A DNA stretch of 64,000 bases from Phytomonospora endophytica (GTDB lineage Bacteria; Actinomycetota; Actinomycetes; Mycobacteriales; Micromonosporaceae), in assembly GCF_014202425.1 (NCBI RefSeq), contig NZ_JACHGT010000025.1:11883-75882 (forward strand). Direction: 5' to 3'. Numbering within the stretch: position 1 is the first letter of the stretch; every line of letters begins with the position of its first letter. This document shows, piece after piece, positions 15,857-23,784 of this stretch. Made by a program: the position numbers and the translations under genes. Under the pieces are notes generated by a model. That model was not told the origin of the DNA. It was given only the letters and a program-made list of their open reading frames with translations, and did no database searches.

Positions 15857-16289
15857 GGAGCAACCGGAGGCGGTCGGCGAACTCGACAGGTCGGTCAGCT
15901 ACGTCCTCAAGCAGGTGCACGCCGCCATGCGCACCGCCATGGACGAGACGCTGCGCCCGCTGGACCTGACCGTCCCGCAGTACGCGTGTCTCGAACTACT
16001 CGGCCGCGAGCCCGGACTGTCCAATTCCGAACTCGCCCGCCGCGCCTTCGTCACCCGCCAGTCGATGAACGTCGTCGTCCACCGCCTCCAGGAAAGCGGC
16101 CTGCTCACCCGCCCCGAACAGGCGGCCCACGGACGGGCCCGGCCGACCGAGCTCACCGCCGACGGCAGGACGCTGCTGCGCAAGGCGAGCGTCGCCGTGC
16201 GCGCGGTCGAGAAGAAGCTGTTCTCGCCGCTGTCGGAGGAGCGCCAGCGGCGACTGCGGGAGGATCTCGCGGCGGTGGTGGCGGGTTAG
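15855..16289 (+). CDS. MarR-family regulator
   Basis: A 144-aa winged-helix protein: LTVPQYACLELLGREPG, recognition region NSELARRAFVTRQSMNVVVH and wing RPEQAAHGRARPTELT. No ribosome site precedes the ATG, so the transcript may be leaderless or start very close to it. It probably represses itself and the VOC gene through the operators at 15812-15856. Confidence 0.88.
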   Translation: MEQPEAVGELDRSVSYVLKQVHAAMRTAMDETLRPLDLTVPQYACLELLGREPGLSNSELARRAFVTRQSMNVVVHRLQESGLLTRPEQAAHGRARPTELTADGRTLLRKASVAVRAVEKKLFSPLSEERQRRLREDLAAVVAG

Positions 16290-16357
16290 GCGCGCCAACG
16301 CTTCCCGGACGGCGTCGCGGGACAGCGCCGGACCGCGATCCGGGCGAGAATCCCGGC

Positions 16358-17200
16358 ATGGACGCGATGACGGAGGCCCTGTCCGCGCTGTGCGGGCGGC
16401 CGGTCGAACGCGGGTCGCTGACCCGGCCGGGTCAGCGGCGCCTGCGCTGGGTGGAGGCCGGCGAAGGACCGCCCGTGGTGCTGGTCGCCGGGGCCGGGGA
16501 GACGTGCCTGACCTGGGCGACGGTGCTGCCGGAGCTGGCGGCCGGGCATCGGGTGATCGCCTACGACCGCGCGGGCACCGGCATGAGCGACCCCGCGCCC
16601 GCGCTGGACCTGGACGGACAGGTCGCCGACCTGGCCGCGCTGCTGGCGCAGGTCGGTCCGTCGGTCGTGGTCGGGCACAGCTGGGGTGGCCTGCTGGCGC
16701 GGCTGGCGGCGGCACGGGAGCCGGTCGCGGGCCTGGTACTGCTGGATCCCTTCGACGTGAAGGTTCTGGCGGGTGTGCCGTGGCCGTTGCGGCTCGCTGA
16801 ACGGGCCATGGGTTCGCTGCTGGTGGCGGCGTTCCGGCTGGGACTGTTCGGACGGCTCGCCGCCGGTGAGGCACGAAGGCTCGCCGAGGCCGCGACCGCC
16901 GACCCGGAGGTCCGCGACGCGCTCGTCCACGCGTACCTCGGTTGCTACACGACGCGCGGGCAGGTCGCGATGATCCGCGACGAGGCCCGGATTCCGGCGG
17001 GCGACCCACCACCACCGTCGCCGCCGGTGCCGACGCGGATCCTCAGCGCCGTACGAGGATCCCGGGACGCGGCGGCCGCCAGGATCCGCGCCGACGGCTG
17101 CACGGATCGCTGTGTCCACAGTGCGGTCACTGACGCGGGCCACTACATCCACCACGACCGGCCCGAACCTGTGCTCGCGGCCGTGCGGGAGCTGTCGTGA
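16358..17200 (+). CDS. Alpha/beta hydrolase
   Basis: A 280-aa alpha/beta hydrolase with VVLVAGAGETCLTWATVLPE (oxyanion region), AYDRAGTGMSD and nucleophile elbow GHSWGG; Asp and His near the C terminus (DAGHYIHHDRPE) complete the triad. The substrate is unknown. It lies 68 bp downstream of marR in the same direction. A proline stretch (PPPPSPP) interrupts the region before the catalytic Asp. Confidence 0.85.
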   Translation: MDAMTEALSALCGRPVERGSLTRPGQRRLRWVEAGEGPPVVLVAGAGETCLTWATVLPELAAGHRVIAYDRAGTGMSDPAPALDLDGQVADLAALLAQVGPSVVVGHSWGGLLARLAAAREPVAGLVLLDPFDVKVLAGVPWPLRLAERAMGSLLVAAFRLGLFGRLAAGEARRLAEAATADPEVRDALVHAYLGCYTTRGQVAMIRDEARIPAGDPPPPSPPVPTRILSAVRGSRDAAAARIRADGCTDRCVHSAVTDAGHYIHHDRPEPVLAAVRELS

Positions 17201-17291
17201 CGGGAGAGCGGAGGGAAGCCGTCCGGCGACCGGCCGTTGAGCGCCCGGTCCGTCGGCCTCGCCGTCGGGCGAGTGATCGAGGGCGAACGGC

Positions 17292-17612
17292 TTAGGGGTC
17301 GAGTGTGGTCGGCGTGATCTCCAGATTGCGGCGGAGGAGGGTGAGGGCGCGGTCGAGTCGTCGTGTCCAGCCGAACCAGTCGCGTAGGACGGTGATGAGT
17401 TCGCGGCAGGGCCAGATGGCGTTGCAGCAGCGGCATCGGGCGACGAGGGCGGGGATGGGGAAGCCTGCGAAGCGGACGATGCGGATGCGTCGCCGTCCCG
17501 GCTTGTGCTCCCGGAGGACGGATTGTTGGCGGCGGTGTCGGACGAGGGCGAGGTTGAGGTGGAACTCGACGGGTGAGGACGTGACGCGCTGGCGGGGGAT
17601 CGCGAGGGTCAC
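17292..17612 (-). CDS. Small basic Cys-containing protein, coupled gene
   Basis: A 106-aa basic protein I do not recognise. It has an RRRIRIVRF-like core, a CRCCNAIWPC cluster (four Cys) at about residues 58-67 and a Trp/Arg-rich helix (LRDWFGWTRRLDRALTLLRR). The GTG start overlaps the stop of the gene at 17609 (GTGA), so the two are translationally coupled. The Cys cluster could bind metal. The pair resembles small genes found near XRE-DUF397 modules in actinomycetes, but I assign no function. Confidence 0.6.
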   Translation of the reverse strand: MTLAIPRQRVTSSPVEFHLNLALVRHRRQQSVLREHKPGRRRIRIVRFAGFPIPALVARCRCCNAIWPCRELITVLRDWFGWTRRLDRALTLLRRNLEITPTTLDP

Positions 17613-17800
17613 AGCCCACCGCCCATGTGGTCGAGGTTCTCGGTGACCTCCCGCAGAATGCCCTTCTTCACCGCCACCCGCCGGATGCGGCAGTCGGGGG
17701 AACGGTCGCCGCAGGCGCACATGTCGTCGTGGGGGTTGTTGACGTGCCAGGCGAGAAGAGCGCGCCAGTAGGCGGCCCACTCACGGTTGACGGTCGGCAT
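17609..17800 (-). CDS. Small conserved-looking protein (63 aa)
   Basis: A 63-aa protein: MPTVNREWAAYWRALLAWH, then NNPHDDMCACGDRSPDCRIR, a cluster of three Cys and a His that could bind metal, and a short amphipathic end. The ATG at 17800 is preceded by GGAGCACCACC. First of two coupled genes reading away from the XRE gene. Function unknown. The 430 bp between it and the XRE gene hold only the terminator and promoter elements listed separately. Confidence 0.6.
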   Translation of the reverse strand: MPTVNREWAAYWRALLAWHVNNPHDDMCACGDRSPDCRIRRVAVKKGILREVTENLDHMGGGL

Positions 17801-18061
17801 GGTGGTGCTCCGTTCGGGAAGTCGTGTGGTGGTGCTGTGGGGTGGGCGGGCAGCGCCGACCGACCGCCCAGACGGTGCGGTGCCTGCCGGGGAAGAAGGC
17901 ACGCGCGTGGCCGTCTGCGGTGATGGCGGTGGTGCGTGAAGTGGGCTGCCCGCCCTCTCGACCCCGGGAGGGCCCACCGTCCCGGGGGAGCTATTGGGGT
18001 TTTGTCCGACCCTGGTGGTAGACAGTTAGGTGATCGGGGTGTTTACCTCCGGTTGTTATGG

Positions 18062-18108
18062 ACCGGGGCGGGCCGGACGCCAATCAGGATCCCGCCCCGG
18101 TGTCTTTT
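18062..18108 (+). terminator. Intrinsic terminator with T-tract, no obvious upstream gene
   Basis: An 11-bp perfect stem ACCGGGGCGGG (18062-18072) pairing with 18091-18101, an 18-nt loop, followed by TCTTTT. It is oriented rightward, yet no rightward gene precedes it within 800 bp. It may end a short RNA starting near 18000 or attenuate the XRE transcript. Confidence 0.6.
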
Positions 18109-18140
18109 CCCAGCCCACAAGCCTTCGATTACCGCCTGTG

Positions 18141-18202
18141 TTGCCGAGCTCACGATTGTTTGTATCATGGGCGATGCACCTGCGCAACCTTGCACAGCTG
18201 TG
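18141..18202 (+). promoter_or_regulatory. Promoter and palindrome upstream of the XRE gene
   Basis: TTGCCG (18141-18146), 16-bp spacer, TATCAT (18163-18168). A 10-bp perfect palindrome CACAGCTGTG lies at 18193-18202 between promoter and start codon, a possible binding site for the encoded XRE protein. Confidence 0.5.
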
Positions 18203-18234
18203 TCTAGCGAAGAACTTCTGATCTAGGAGGCGAA

Positions 18235-19086
18235 GTGGCTGACAAGCGGTTCCAGAAGCGCACGCTCCGGGGAATCTGGCTCGGCAAGGCTCTCGAAGAA
18301 ATCCGGGTCGAGGCCGGCCTGACCGCACGGGATGCCGCGGCGCACATCCGGCGCGATCCCTCATCGGTCAGCCGCATGGAGGACGGCCGGATTCCGGTCA
18401 GCGAAGAAGTGCTGGACGGGTATCTGGACATGTGCGGCATCACGGATCCGCACAGACGAGCCGATCTGGCGACCATCCGCCGAGATGCTGCTCAATCAGG
18501 CTGGTGGGACGGCTACAAAGGCGACGTCGTCGCCACGTTGATGGACCGGGCTTGGATTGAGTCCAAGGCCGTGTCGATCCGCAGCCTGGAGATGAACTCG
18601 CTGCCTGGGCTCCTCCAGACGCCCGCCTACGCGGAAGGGGTAATGCGACTGGTGGATCCGTCCTCGTCTGATGTGGACATCGCGCGCTGGCTTGAGGTCC
18701 GCATGACTCGCCAGCACATTCTCACGCGTCACGACCCGATCGGTCTTGTGTCCGTGATCGACGAGAGTCTTCTTCAGCGGGTCGTCAGCGAGCGAGTAGT
18801 CATGAAGGCACAGCTTGATTACCTGCTGGAGGCAAGCGAACGCCAGAATGTCGAGCTGAGGGTCCTGCCGAGTTCGGCGCATGCCGGGGTGACAGGCTCA
18901 TTCGAAGTCTTCGATCTCATGGATCCGTACCCCGAGGTCGCCTACGTCGGAACTCCTGCGGGAGACATTTGCGTCGAAGGACCGACAGTTGAAGTGTTGT
19001 CCCGAGCGTATGATCGCTTCCTGGCTGCCAGCCTTGATCCGGCGGCATCCAGAGGTTTGATCATCGCCGAAAGGGACAACCTGTGA
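18235..19086 (+). CDS. XRE-family regulator with DUF5753 domain
   Basis: A 283-aa protein: an N-terminal helix-turn-helix (LEEIRVEAGLTARDAAAHI, then DPSSVSRMEDGRIPV) and a C-terminal DUF5753 domain (SLEMNSLPGLLQTPAYAEGV, RVLPSSAHAGVTGSF, VAYVGTPAGDICVEG). Such proteins occur in many paralogous copies in actinomycetes, usually paired with DUF397 genes, and affect development and antibiotic production. The GTG start has an excellent AGGAGG site. Its base composition is visibly less GC-rich than its neighbours, a sign of accessory origin. It overlaps the DUF397 gene by 4 bp. Confidence 0.92.
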   Translation: MADKRFQKRTLRGIWLGKALEEIRVEAGLTARDAAAHIRRDPSSVSRMEDGRIPVSEEVLDGYLDMCGITDPHRRADLATIRRDAAQSGWWDGYKGDVVATLMDRAWIESKAVSIRSLEMNSLPGLLQTPAYAEGVMRLVDPSSSDVDIARWLEVRMTRQHILTRHDPIGLVSVIDESLLQRVVSERVVMKAQLDYLLEASERQNVELRVLPSSAHAGVTGSFEVFDLMDPYPEVAYVGTPAGDICVEGPTVEVLSRAYDRFLAASLDPAASRGLIIAERDNL

Positions 19087-19289
19087 ACGTCAGTGCCTGG
19101 CGAAAGAGCAGCCGCAGCGGCAGTGGCGGTGGCAACAACTGCGTCGAGGTCGGTGCCTCGGCCGCCTCCCCCACTCCCGCCGTCGCCGTCCGCGACACCA
19201 AGCACCGCACCGGTCCGGTCCTCACCGCCGACCACCCCAACTGGACGTCGTTCCTCGCCACCGTCAAGTCCGGCGGCTTCGACCTCTAG
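19083..19289 (+). CDS. DUF397 protein, partner of the XRE regulator
   Basis: A 68-aa protein with the family signatures WRKSSRSGSGGGNNCVEV, VAVRDTKHRTGPVL and FLATVKSGGFDL. The GTG start overlaps the XRE stop (GTGA), giving coupled translation. DUF397 proteins are thought to antagonise the adjacent XRE protein in a switch resembling WhiJ-type modules. Followed by a strong hairpin. Confidence 0.93.
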   Translation: MNVSAWRKSSRSGSGGGNNCVEVGASAASPTPAVAVRDTKHRTGPVLTADHPNWTSFLATVKSGGFDL

Positions 19290-19318
19290 CCCCCACACAC
19301 AACGACACCGAACGACAA

Positions 19319-19349
19319 CGGCGGGAGCGACATGTCGTCGCTCCCGCCG
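19319..19349 (+). terminator. Terminator of the XRE-DUF397 operon
   Basis: A perfect 13-bp stem (CGGCGGGAGCGAC, 19319-19331, with its complement at 19337-19349) and an ATGTC loop, 30 bp after the DUF397 stop. Confidence 0.75.
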
Positions 19350-19397
19350 CTCACCGTGCCCCCTTCTCGGTTGCCGTGTCGCCCCTTCGGCCCCAAC

Positions 19398-19772
19398 TCA
19401 GTCAACGCTGACACGCCACTTCCTCGGGCCGAACAGCCCGAGGAACCCGGTCAGCTCACTTTTGAGGTAGACCGCGTCGGGGTCTTCCAGGTCCCGGTCC
19501 TGGAGCCACAGCGTGCCGCGCCATTCGACCACGGGAAGTTCGTTCAACCGCTCCACGAGCATCACGAGTTTCCCGGCCCGGCCCTTCATCGCCGTCGGCT
19601 CGCCGATGATGTGCCACCGGGACCGGTGGAAACGATCGGAGATGAGCTTGAGATAGATCTCGCCGGGTGCCGTGGGCGTGGCGCGGCCGAAGATGATGGC
19701 GCTGTACCCCACGCCCGCTTCGAGTTCGGTCATGAGCCTGGCAATATCGCGGAACTTCTGGACGCCAGTCAT
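19398..19772 (-). CDS. Hypothetical protein (124 aa)
   Basis: A protein beginning MTGVQKFRDIARLMTELEAG, with YSAIIFGRATPTAPGE, WHIIGEPTAMKG, VEWRGTLWLQDRD and FGPRKWRVSVD. Mixed alpha/beta, no signal or membrane span, family not recognised. A TACTCT hexamer sits 7 bp before the ATG at 19772, which suggests a leaderless transcript; an in-frame ATG at 19790 is the alternative. Between it and the tRNA gene lie tandem hairpins. Confidence 0.6.
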   Translation of the reverse strand: MTGVQKFRDIARLMTELEAGVGYSAIIFGRATPTAPGEIYLKLISDRFHRSRWHIIGEPTAMKGRAGKLVMLVERLNELPVVEWRGTLWLQDRDLEDPDAVYLKSELTGFLGLFGPRKWRVSVD

Positions 19773-19934
19773 GCCGTGGAGAGTAGCCATGCGCCCAGGC
19801 GGCGCGCAGCCCCGCGCACACGGCGAAGCCGCACACAGAAAAGCCACCCGGCCGCAAGACCAGGTGGCACCTTCCGCACCGGCTCTGACGCCGGGCACCT
19901 CCCCCACCGCAACCCTCGGGAGGGAGAGGGGGGT

Positions 19935-19978
19935 TTGGGGTGGAGACGAAGTCTCCCCCCAACGGCGACGAAGTCGCC
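19935..19978 (-). terminator. Tandem hairpins downstream of tRNA-Ala
   Basis: Two adjacent stem-loops with GAA loops: GGCGAC/GTCGCC (19964-19978) and a longer one with arms TTGGGGTGGAGAC/GTCTCCCCCCAA (19935-19962, one bulge). They lie 12 bp past the tRNA 3' end in its direction of transcription. Confidence 0.6.
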
Positions 19979-19989
19979 AGCCAACAGAG

Positions 19990-20062
19990 TGGAGCTGAGG
20001 AGATTCGAACTCCTGGCCTCCTCGATGCGAACGAGGCGCGCTACCAACTGCGCCACAGCCCC
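19990..20062 (-). tRNA. tRNA-Ala(CGC)
   Basis: A 73-nt cloverleaf: acceptor GGGGCTG/CAGCTCC with the alanine identity pair G3-U70, D arm GCGC/GCGC, anticodon stem CCTCG/CGAGG with loop TTCGCAT (anticodon CGC, reads GCG) and T arm AGGAG/CTCCT with TTCGAAT. The 3' CCA is not encoded. Confidence 0.97.
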
Positions 20063-20135
20063 AGGCCCGGTCTTCCGCACCGTAGTGCTGTGCGGTGGAC
20101 CGGGTAGTACCTTAACACGGCCCCCCGGGGGCCTT

Positions 20136-21656
20136 TCAAATCCATAGCTTGTCGAGCCACATGCGCGCGTACCAGTCGTCGTAGGGGATCGCCATACCCG
20201 TGTAGATCGGGTAGAAGTAGGCGAAGCAGAGAGCCACGACGGTGACGTATCCGGCGACGATGAAGGCGCCGGTGAGGCGGCGTTCGACGGTGGCCGTCCG
20301 GCCGTATCCGCCGATCATGCCCAGGGCGAAGACGACGGCGAGGATGAGGAAGGGCTCGGCGGGCAGGGCGTAGAAGTAGAACATGGTGCGGTCGGGGTAG
20401 TTCATCCATGGCAGGAACCCGGCGGCGACGGACACGAGGAGCGCCCAGGATCGCCAGTCGCGTTTGGCGAGTCCCCATACGGCGACGGCGATGAGGGCGG
20501 GGATGAACGACCACCACAGCAGGGGTGTCCCGAGGAGCAGCACTTCGGCGGCGCAGCTGGTGGCGCCGCAGTCGACTTCGGTGCTCCAGTAGTAGGCGAC
20601 GGGCCTCGCGTCGAGCATCCACTGCCAGGGCCATGACTGGTAGGTGTGGGGGGAGGCGAGTTGCTCGTGGAAGTTGAGCACGTCTTCGTGGTACTTGATC
20701 AGGTTGCTGATCGCGCCCCAGATCGGTGGTTCGCCGCGTCCTTGGGACTCGGCCCAGTGGCGGCCCCAGCCGTCGTCGCTGATGAACCATCCGGTCCAGG
20801 TCGCGAGGTAGACGACGCCGACGATGACGCCGAAGAGGAACAGCCAGCCGAGTTCGTCGATGAGGGTGTCGCGGAAGGCGTGGCGGACTCCGGCGGAGCG
20901 CCGGGCGCGCCATTCCCACACGAAGATCAGCGCCATGAACACGGCGATGTACCAGACGGCGCTCCATTTGACGCCGAGTCCACAGCCGAGCATGACGGCG
21001 GCGCCGAGTCGCCACCACGGCACGGCGAAGCCGGGCCTGCGGCGGGTCGTGTCGAGGCCGTTCTCCATGGCCCGCAGCCAGCGCAGGCGGCGCTGTTCGC
21101 GGTCGCGGACGAGGAAGTAGAACCCGGCGAGCACGAACACCATGAGGAAGACGTCGAGCAGGGCGGTGCGTCCGGTCACGAAGGCCATGCCGTCGACGGC
21201 CATGAGCAGCCCGGCGACGCCGGCGAGCACGCTGGAGCCGAAGAGACGGCGGGCGATGCGGATGATCAGGAACACCGAGATCAGCGAGGCGACGACCGCG
21301 GAGATGCGCCAGCCGAACTCGTTGAAGCCGAAGAGCCATTCGCCGAGGGCGATGCACCATTTGCCGAGCGGTGGGTGCGCGACGAAGGCGCCGCTGCCGT
21401 TGCGGTCGTCCCATTCGACGCCGTGGTGCAGCAGATCCCAGGCGTCCTGGGCGTAGTAGACCTCATCGAAGATCATTCCGCGCGGGTGGACGAGGCCGAC
21501 GAGGCGCAGGACGGCGGCGATCGCGACGACGGCGCCGGTGATGAGCCAGCCGCGGAGGCGGTCGTCGGGCGCGCGGGGGGCGAGCCGTTCGCGTACGTCG
21601 GGGGCGACCGAGGGCACGCTGACGGCGGTGTCCTCCCGTTCGGCGATGGCGGTCAT
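20136..21656 (-). CDS. pmt: Protein O-mannosyltransferase
   Basis: A 506-aa multi-spanning GT39 enzyme that transfers mannose from polyprenyl-phosphate-mannose to Ser/Thr of exported proteins. The first loop carries the catalytic acidic pair (GMIFDEVYYAQDAWDLL) followed by HPPLGKW, both family hallmarks, with about ten membrane helices. It is divergent from rsmI, as in mycobacteria (Rv1002c/Rv1003). The ATG lies only 7 bp past a TAGGAT hexamer, implying a leaderless mRNA. The donor-making enzyme is encoded at 9066. Confidence 0.93.
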   Translation of the reverse strand: MTAIAEREDTAVSVPSVAPDVRERLAPRAPDDRLRGWLITGAVVAIAAVLRLVGLVHPRGMIFDEVYYAQDAWDLLHHGVEWDDRNGSGAFVAHPPLGKWCIALGEWLFGFNEFGWRISAVVASLISVFLIIRIARRLFGSSVLAGVAGLLMAVDGMAFVTGRTALLDVFLMVFVLAGFYFLVRDREQRRLRWLRAMENGLDTTRRRPGFAVPWWRLGAAVMLGCGLGVKWSAVWYIAVFMALIFVWEWRARRSAGVRHAFRDTLIDELGWLFLFGVIVGVVYLATWTGWFISDDGWGRHWAESQGRGEPPIWGAISNLIKYHEDVLNFHEQLASPHTYQSWPWQWMLDARPVAYYWSTEVDCGATSCAAEVLLLGTPLLWWSFIPALIAVAVWGLAKRDWRSWALLVSVAAGFLPWMNYPDRTMFYFYALPAEPFLILAVVFALGMIGGYGRTATVERRLTGAFIVAGYVTVVALCFAYFYPIYTGMAIPYDDWYARMWLDKLWI

Positions 21657-21663
21657 CCACGCG

Positions 21664-21673
21664 ATCCTAAGCT
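21664..21673. promoter_or_regulatory. Overlapping divergent -10 elements of pmt and rsmI
   Basis: TAGGAT on the minus strand (21669-21664) lies 7 bp before the pmt ATG, and TAAGCT on the plus strand (21668-21673) lies 6 bp before the rsmI GTG. The hexamers share two base pairs. Both spacings fit leaderless transcripts that start at the initiation codon. The -35 regions are poor. Confidence 0.55.
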
Positions 21674-21679
21674 GAGCGG

Positions 21680-22546
21680 GTGTCTACCGCAGCATCCGGC
21701 CGCTTGATCCTCCTTGGCGCGCCCCTGGGAAACCCCGCCGACGCCTCTCCTCGGATCGCCGAGATCATCCGCACGGCCGACGTTGTGGCCGCTGAGGACA
21801 CTCGCCGGCTCCAGCGACTCGCCCGGGAGATCGGTGTCTCACCGGAAGGGAAGGTCGTCTCCTATTTCGAGGGGAACGAGTCCGAAAGAGAGGGTGGGCT
21901 CCTGGAGGTGCTCGAAGCCGGGTTCACCGTCGCGGTCATCACCGACGGCGGCATGCCGAGTGTGTCCGACCCGGGTTTCCGGCTCGTGCGGGCCGCGGTC
22001 GCCGCGGGGATCGCGGTCACCTCGGTGCCGGGTCCTTCGGCGGTGACGACGGCCCTCGCGGTGTCGGGGCTGCCCTGTGACCGTTTCTGCTTCGAGGGTT
22101 TCCCGCCCCGGAAGCCGGGTGCGCGGCGGCAGTTGTTCGCGCTGCTGGCCGACGAGCAGCGCACGATGGTGTTCTTCGAGTCGCCGCACCGGGTCGAGCA
22201 GACCGTCGCCGACATGCGCGACGAGTTCGGCGCCGACCGGCAGGCCGCGCTGTGCCGGGAGCTGACGAAGACCTACGAGGAGGTGCGGCGGGGCACGCTC
22301 GCCGAACTGGCCGAGTCGGTGGCCGCCGACGCCCCTCGCGGTGAGATCACGCTCGTGGTGGCCGGTGCGGAACCGCCGGAGCCGGGCGAGTTGTCCGACG
22401 CCGACATCGCCGCGGCCGTGGCGGCGCGGGAGGCCGACGGGATGCCGCGGAAGGCGGCGATGTCGGATGTCGCGCAGCGGCACGGCCTCAAGCGGCGGGA
22501 CGTGTTCGACGCGTTGTTGCGGGTCAAGGGGGACGACGATGACTGA
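21680..22546 (+). CDS. rsmI: 16S rRNA (cytidine-1402-2'-O)-methyltransferase
   Basis: A 288-aa tetrapyrrole-methylase-fold enzyme that 2'-O-methylates C1402 in the ribosomal P site. Signatures: LGAPLGNPADASPRI at the N terminus, AAEDTRRLQRLA, VITDGGMPSVSDPGFRLVRA and SVPGPSAVTTAL. The GTG start at 21680 has no ribosome site and a -10 just upstream, so a leaderless mRNA is likely. Overlaps the VIT gene by 8 bp. Confidence 0.95.
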   Translation: MSTAASGRLILLGAPLGNPADASPRIAEIIRTADVVAAEDTRRLQRLAREIGVSPEGKVVSYFEGNESEREGGLLEVLEAGFTVAVITDGGMPSVSDPGFRLVRAAVAAGIAVTSVPGPSAVTTALAVSGLPCDRFCFEGFPPRKPGARRQLFALLADEQRTMVFFESPHRVEQTVADMRDEFGADRQAALCRELTKTYEEVRRGTLAELAESVAADAPRGEITLVVAGAEPPEPGELSDADIAAAVAAREADGMPRKAAMSDVAQRHGLKRRDVFDALLRVKGDDDD

Positions 22547-23330
22547 GCCCACCGACTGGTCGGCGCTGGCGCCCGACTGGGATCCGAAGAACCGGTCCCC
22601 CAAGGACGACGCCGAGGCCGAGGAGACTCTCGACGAGGTCAAGCGGACCGCCGACCGGGTCGCCGGTGGTGGGATCCGCGCGGCGGTCCTCGGTGTCAAC
22701 GACGGCCTGGTCACGAACTTGTGTCTGACGCTCGGCGTGGCCGGTGCCGCGACCGATCCGGGCACGGTGCGGCTGTCGGGGGTGGCCAGCCTGGTCGCCG
22801 GGGCCTTGTCGATGGCGGCCGGGGAGTGGGTCTCGGTGCGCAGTCAGGTCGAGGTGGCGGGCGGTATCGAGGGTTCGCTGAAGCGGGCGTGGCGTCTGTC
22901 GCCGCCGGTGGTCCTGTCGCGGCTGGCCCGCAGCATGCGGGAGCACGGCCTGGACGCGGCGACGGCGGAGAAGGCCAGTCGCGGGGTCGTGTCGGTGCGG
23001 CGGACGGCGGCCAAGGACAGCACGCGGATCCTGTTCGGGGTGGGTTCTGAGGACGCCGGGTCGCCGGTCATCGCCGCGATCAGTTCGCTGCTGCTGTTCG
23101 CGGTCGGGGCGATGGTGCCGTTGCTGCCGTGGTTCGTGACCGGCGGGGCGACGGCGGTGGTCTGGTCGGCGGCGATGACCGCGGTGGCCTCGCTCGGCGT
23201 CGGCGCCAATCTGGGCGTCGGCTCGGGCCGCGGTCCGTGGTGGAGCGCGGCCCGGCAGTTGCTGATCGTGGCGGTCGCCTCGGCGGTCACCTACGGGGTG
23301 GGTGCGCTCGCGGGCACGGCGGTGCTCTGA
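22539..23330 (+). CDS. VIT1/CCC1-family membrane transporter
   Basis: A 263-aa protein of the vacuolar iron transporter family. The first helix motif GIRAAVLGVNDGLVTNLCLT and AAGEWVSVRSQVEV are typical of Fe2+/Mn2+ VIT proteins; membrane helices at about 45-65, 75-95, 175-200, 205-225 and 235-260. It probably exports Fe2+ or Mn2+ from the cytosol. The ATG overlaps the rsmI end by 8 bp, so the two are cotranscribed. Its 3' end overlaps the convergent DUF6463 gene by 40 bp. Confidence 0.85.
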   Translation: MTEPTDWSALAPDWDPKNRSPKDDAEAEETLDEVKRTADRVAGGGIRAAVLGVNDGLVTNLCLTLGVAGAATDPGTVRLSGVASLVAGALSMAAGEWVSVRSQVEVAGGIEGSLKRAWRLSPPVVLSRLARSMREHGLDAATAEKASRGVVSVRRTAAKDSTRILFGVGSEDAGSPVIAAISSLLLFAVGAMVPLLPWFVTGGATAVVWSAAMTAVASLGVGANLGVGSGRGPWWSAARQLLIVAVASAVTYGVGALAGTAVL

Positions 23331-23725
23331 GGGGTCGCGGCGCGCGCCGCCGTGACGATCATGACCGCGGGGATGACGGCGAGCGCGAAGGGTGAGGGTT
23401 CGAGCAGGTAGGCGCCGAGGAGCGCCCAGGCGCCGATGACCCAGCCGATGAGGGCGGGGGCGGTCTGGCCGCGTTTGCCGAGGTGCGTCACGAGGGCGCC
23501 GAGCAGGATGAGCGGGAGCCCGAAGCTACCGAAGGAGAACCAGAATCCGCCGATCTCGGGTGGGAGGGCGGAGATGTCGAGGTCGGGGTTCTCGCTCATC
23601 CACAGGCCCCGGCCGAGCCAGCCCGGGATGTGGCGGGCGGACAGCGCGAAGGTCATGGCGAGGTGCAGGGCGCCGAGGACCATCAGGATCGCGCCGGACC
23701 AGATGGTTTTGCGCGGGGGTCGCAT
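23291..23725 (-). CDS. DUF6463-like membrane protein
   Basis: A 144-aa protein with four hydrophobic segments: IWSGAILMVLGALHLAMTFA, the IPGWLGRGLW loop, FWFSFGSFGLPLILLGALV, LIGWVIGAWALLGAYLLEP and ALAVIPAVMIV. This fits the DUF6463 pattern; function unknown. The ATG at 23725 has AAAGGAGG at 6 bp. Divergent from a TetR gene with a long palindrome between them, so probably repressed by it. Confidence 0.75.
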   Translation of the reverse strand: MRPPRKTIWSGAILMVLGALHLAMTFALSARHIPGWLGRGLWMSENPDLDISALPPEIGGFWFSFGSFGLPLILLGALVTHLGKRGQTAPALIGWVIGAWALLGAYLLEPSPFALAVIPAVMIVTAARAATPQSTAVPASAPTP

Positions 23726-23742
23726 CACATGCCTCCTTTACG

Positions 23743-23770
23743 GAACCAACAGTTTCGGAACTGATGGTTC
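23743..23770. promoter_or_regulatory. 28-bp near-perfect palindrome, TetR operator
   Basis: GAACCAACAGTT (23743-23754) and AACTGATGGTTC (23759-23770) are complementary at 11 of 12 positions with a TCGG centre. It is placed 17 bp from the membrane-protein start and 14 bp before the TetR ATG. Confidence 0.75.
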
Positions 23771-23784
23771 TGTATTCTGGCACG

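Noticed and set aside
20119-20133. GC run with dyad symmetry after pmt
   Set aside because: The arms leave too small a loop for a stable hairpin, so I did not call a terminator.
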